Positions 63,363 to 64,000 of a stretch of DNA of 64,000 nt are shown in pieces. The notes beneath the pieces are model-generated. The model searched no databases, was not told the DNA's origin, and saw only the letters and a program-made list of their open reading frames with translations. Both the position numbers and the translations under genes were made by a program. Positions within the stretch are counted from its first letter, which is position 1. Each line of letters begins with the position of its first letter. The stretch is from Trinickia dinghuensis (GTDB lineage Bacteria; Pseudomonadota; Gammaproteobacteria; Burkholderiales; Burkholderiaceae): assembly GCF_003367175.1 (NCBI RefSeq), contig NZ_QRGA01000015.1, positions 186,001-250,000 on the forward strand, written 5' to 3'.

Positions 63363-64000
63363 GCCGGACGCGTGCTCGGAATGCCGGCGGCGAACGGATC
63401 GGCCGCCTCGAACAACAGCTTTCCCTCGGCCATGACATAGGCGCGGCCCGTAATCGTCGGAACGATCGCGCGGGTGCCGGGCGGCAACCCCTCGGCCGAA
63501 TCGAGCGGCGCATATCGTCCTTCGAAGACGCTGCCGACGATGCTTTGCTGACGCCAAGAAGCATCGGGCGCCAGCTTGCCGTCGGCCGCGAGACATGCAA
63601 GCTTCGCGCTCGTACCCGTGCCGCAAGGCGAGCGATCGTACGCGTCGCCCGGACACAGCACGAAGTTGCGGCTGTCGACGCCGGCCGCATCGCCCGGCGC
63701 GAACAGCTCGATGTGGTCGATGAGCGCGCCATCGACGCCCGTCACGCCCTGCGCGATCAAGGCTTCTCTAATCTCGTGCGTGAACGCCGTCAATTCGCCG
63801 ATGCGCGACGGTTCGAGCGTGTGGCCGTGATCCGCGACGAGGAAGAACCAATTGCCGCCCCAAGCGACGTCGCCCTGGATTCGGCCGACGCCCGGCACGT
63901 CCACGGCGACGTCGTGCCGATAGCGATAAGCCGGCACGTTGCACACCGATACGCTGCCGTCGTCATTGAGCGTCGCTTCGACGATGCCGACCGGCGTCTC
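63359..64000 (-). CDS. Proline racemase-family protein, probable 4-hydroxyproline 2-epimerase (partial)
   Basis: The C-terminal 213 residues are in the window and the frame stays open to the right edge, so the start and the first catalytic Cys lie outside. Visible are [13 protein letters not shown], the second catalytic Cys in [12 protein letters not shown] and [11 protein letters not shown]. It converts trans-4-hydroxy-L-proline to cis-4-hydroxy-D-proline, the substrate of the dehydrogenase encoded directly downstream. Confidence 0.92.
   Translation of the reverse strand, partial: ETPVGIVEATLNDDGSVSVCNVPAYRYRHDVAVDVPGVGRIQGDVAWGGNWFFLVADHGHTLEPSRIGELTAFTHEIREALIAQGVTGVDGALIDHIELFAPGDAAGVDSRNFVLCPGDAYDRSPCGTGTSAKLACLAADGKLAPDASWRQQSIVGSVFEGRYAPLDSAEGLPPGTRAIVPTITGRAYVMAEGKLLFEAADPFAAGIPSTRPA

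Overview
The window is GC-rich, gene-dense chromosomal DNA from a Burkholderia-group betaproteobacterium, most likely Paraburkholderia, Trinickia or a close relative. The signs are a luxR-rsaL-luxI locus of the BraR/RsaL/BraI type, a second AHL circuit with a DUF4902 gene, a class A beta-lactamase with a divergent LysR regulator (penA/penR arrangement), the mmsA/mmsB valine genes and the HglS lysine route. I found no rRNA, tRNA, CRISPR array or intact insertion sequence.

Layout. (1) 1-2.3 kb: the 3' end of what looks like a specialised-metabolite cluster. It holds a glycosyltransferase closely resembling those that glycosylate 2-deoxystreptamine in aminoglycoside pathways, followed by a phytanoyl-CoA-dioxygenase-family oxygenase. 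(2) 2.4-14.4 kb: mixed housekeeping genes (small exported protein, debranching enzyme, hydrolase/MOSC pair, an orphan MreB paralogue divergent from a degenerate UbiB-family protein, L,D-transpeptidase, aldo/keto reductase with LysR, RibD-like reductase). (3) 14.4-18.2 kb: a three-gene phosphorelay with no DNA-binding output. (4) 18.3-20.7 kb and 30.3-36 kb: valine/isobutyrate catabolism in two blocks (AraC regulator plus acyl-CoA dehydrogenase; acyl-CoA synthetase, mmsA, mmsB, hydroxyisobutyryl-CoA hydrolase). A conserved 74-bp element occurs upstream of both blocks and probably ties them to the AraC protein. (5) 21-29.4 kb: an ECF sigma/anti-sigma pair heading a membrane-fatty-acid-modification operon (DUF1295, two CFA-synthase-like methyltransferases, FAD oxidase, DUF1365), followed by a truncated-globin-like lipoprotein gene. 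(6) 36-47.2 kb: two complete acyl-homoserine-lactone circuits, with three candidate lux boxes, flanking a KaiC-like ATPase/hybrid kinase pair, a HigBA toxin-antitoxin pair, GTP cyclohydrolase II and a CBS protein. (7) 47.8-58.1 kb: a lysine/pipecolate degradation locus (ketimine reductase, ALDH7, aminotransferase, HglS, LysR, and an FAD oxidase that may be pipecolate oxidase), interrupted by the beta-lactamase/LysR pair. (8) 58.1-64 kb: a zinc-ribbon membrane protein, a PAS-AraC regulator and a hydroxyproline operon (three-subunit dehydrogenase plus epimerase) that runs off the right edge.

How the genes work together: several short ATGA overlaps (sigma/anti-sigma, FAD oxidase/DUF1365/CFAS, dehydrogenase subunits) mark translationally coupled operons. 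The most unusual content is the aminoglycoside-type glycosyltransferase at the left edge, the shared 74-bp AraC-linked element, the ECF lipid-modification operon with its globin lipoprotein, and the two neighbouring quorum-sensing circuits. Starts were chosen from ribosome-binding sites and family alignments recalled from memory; no database search was run.
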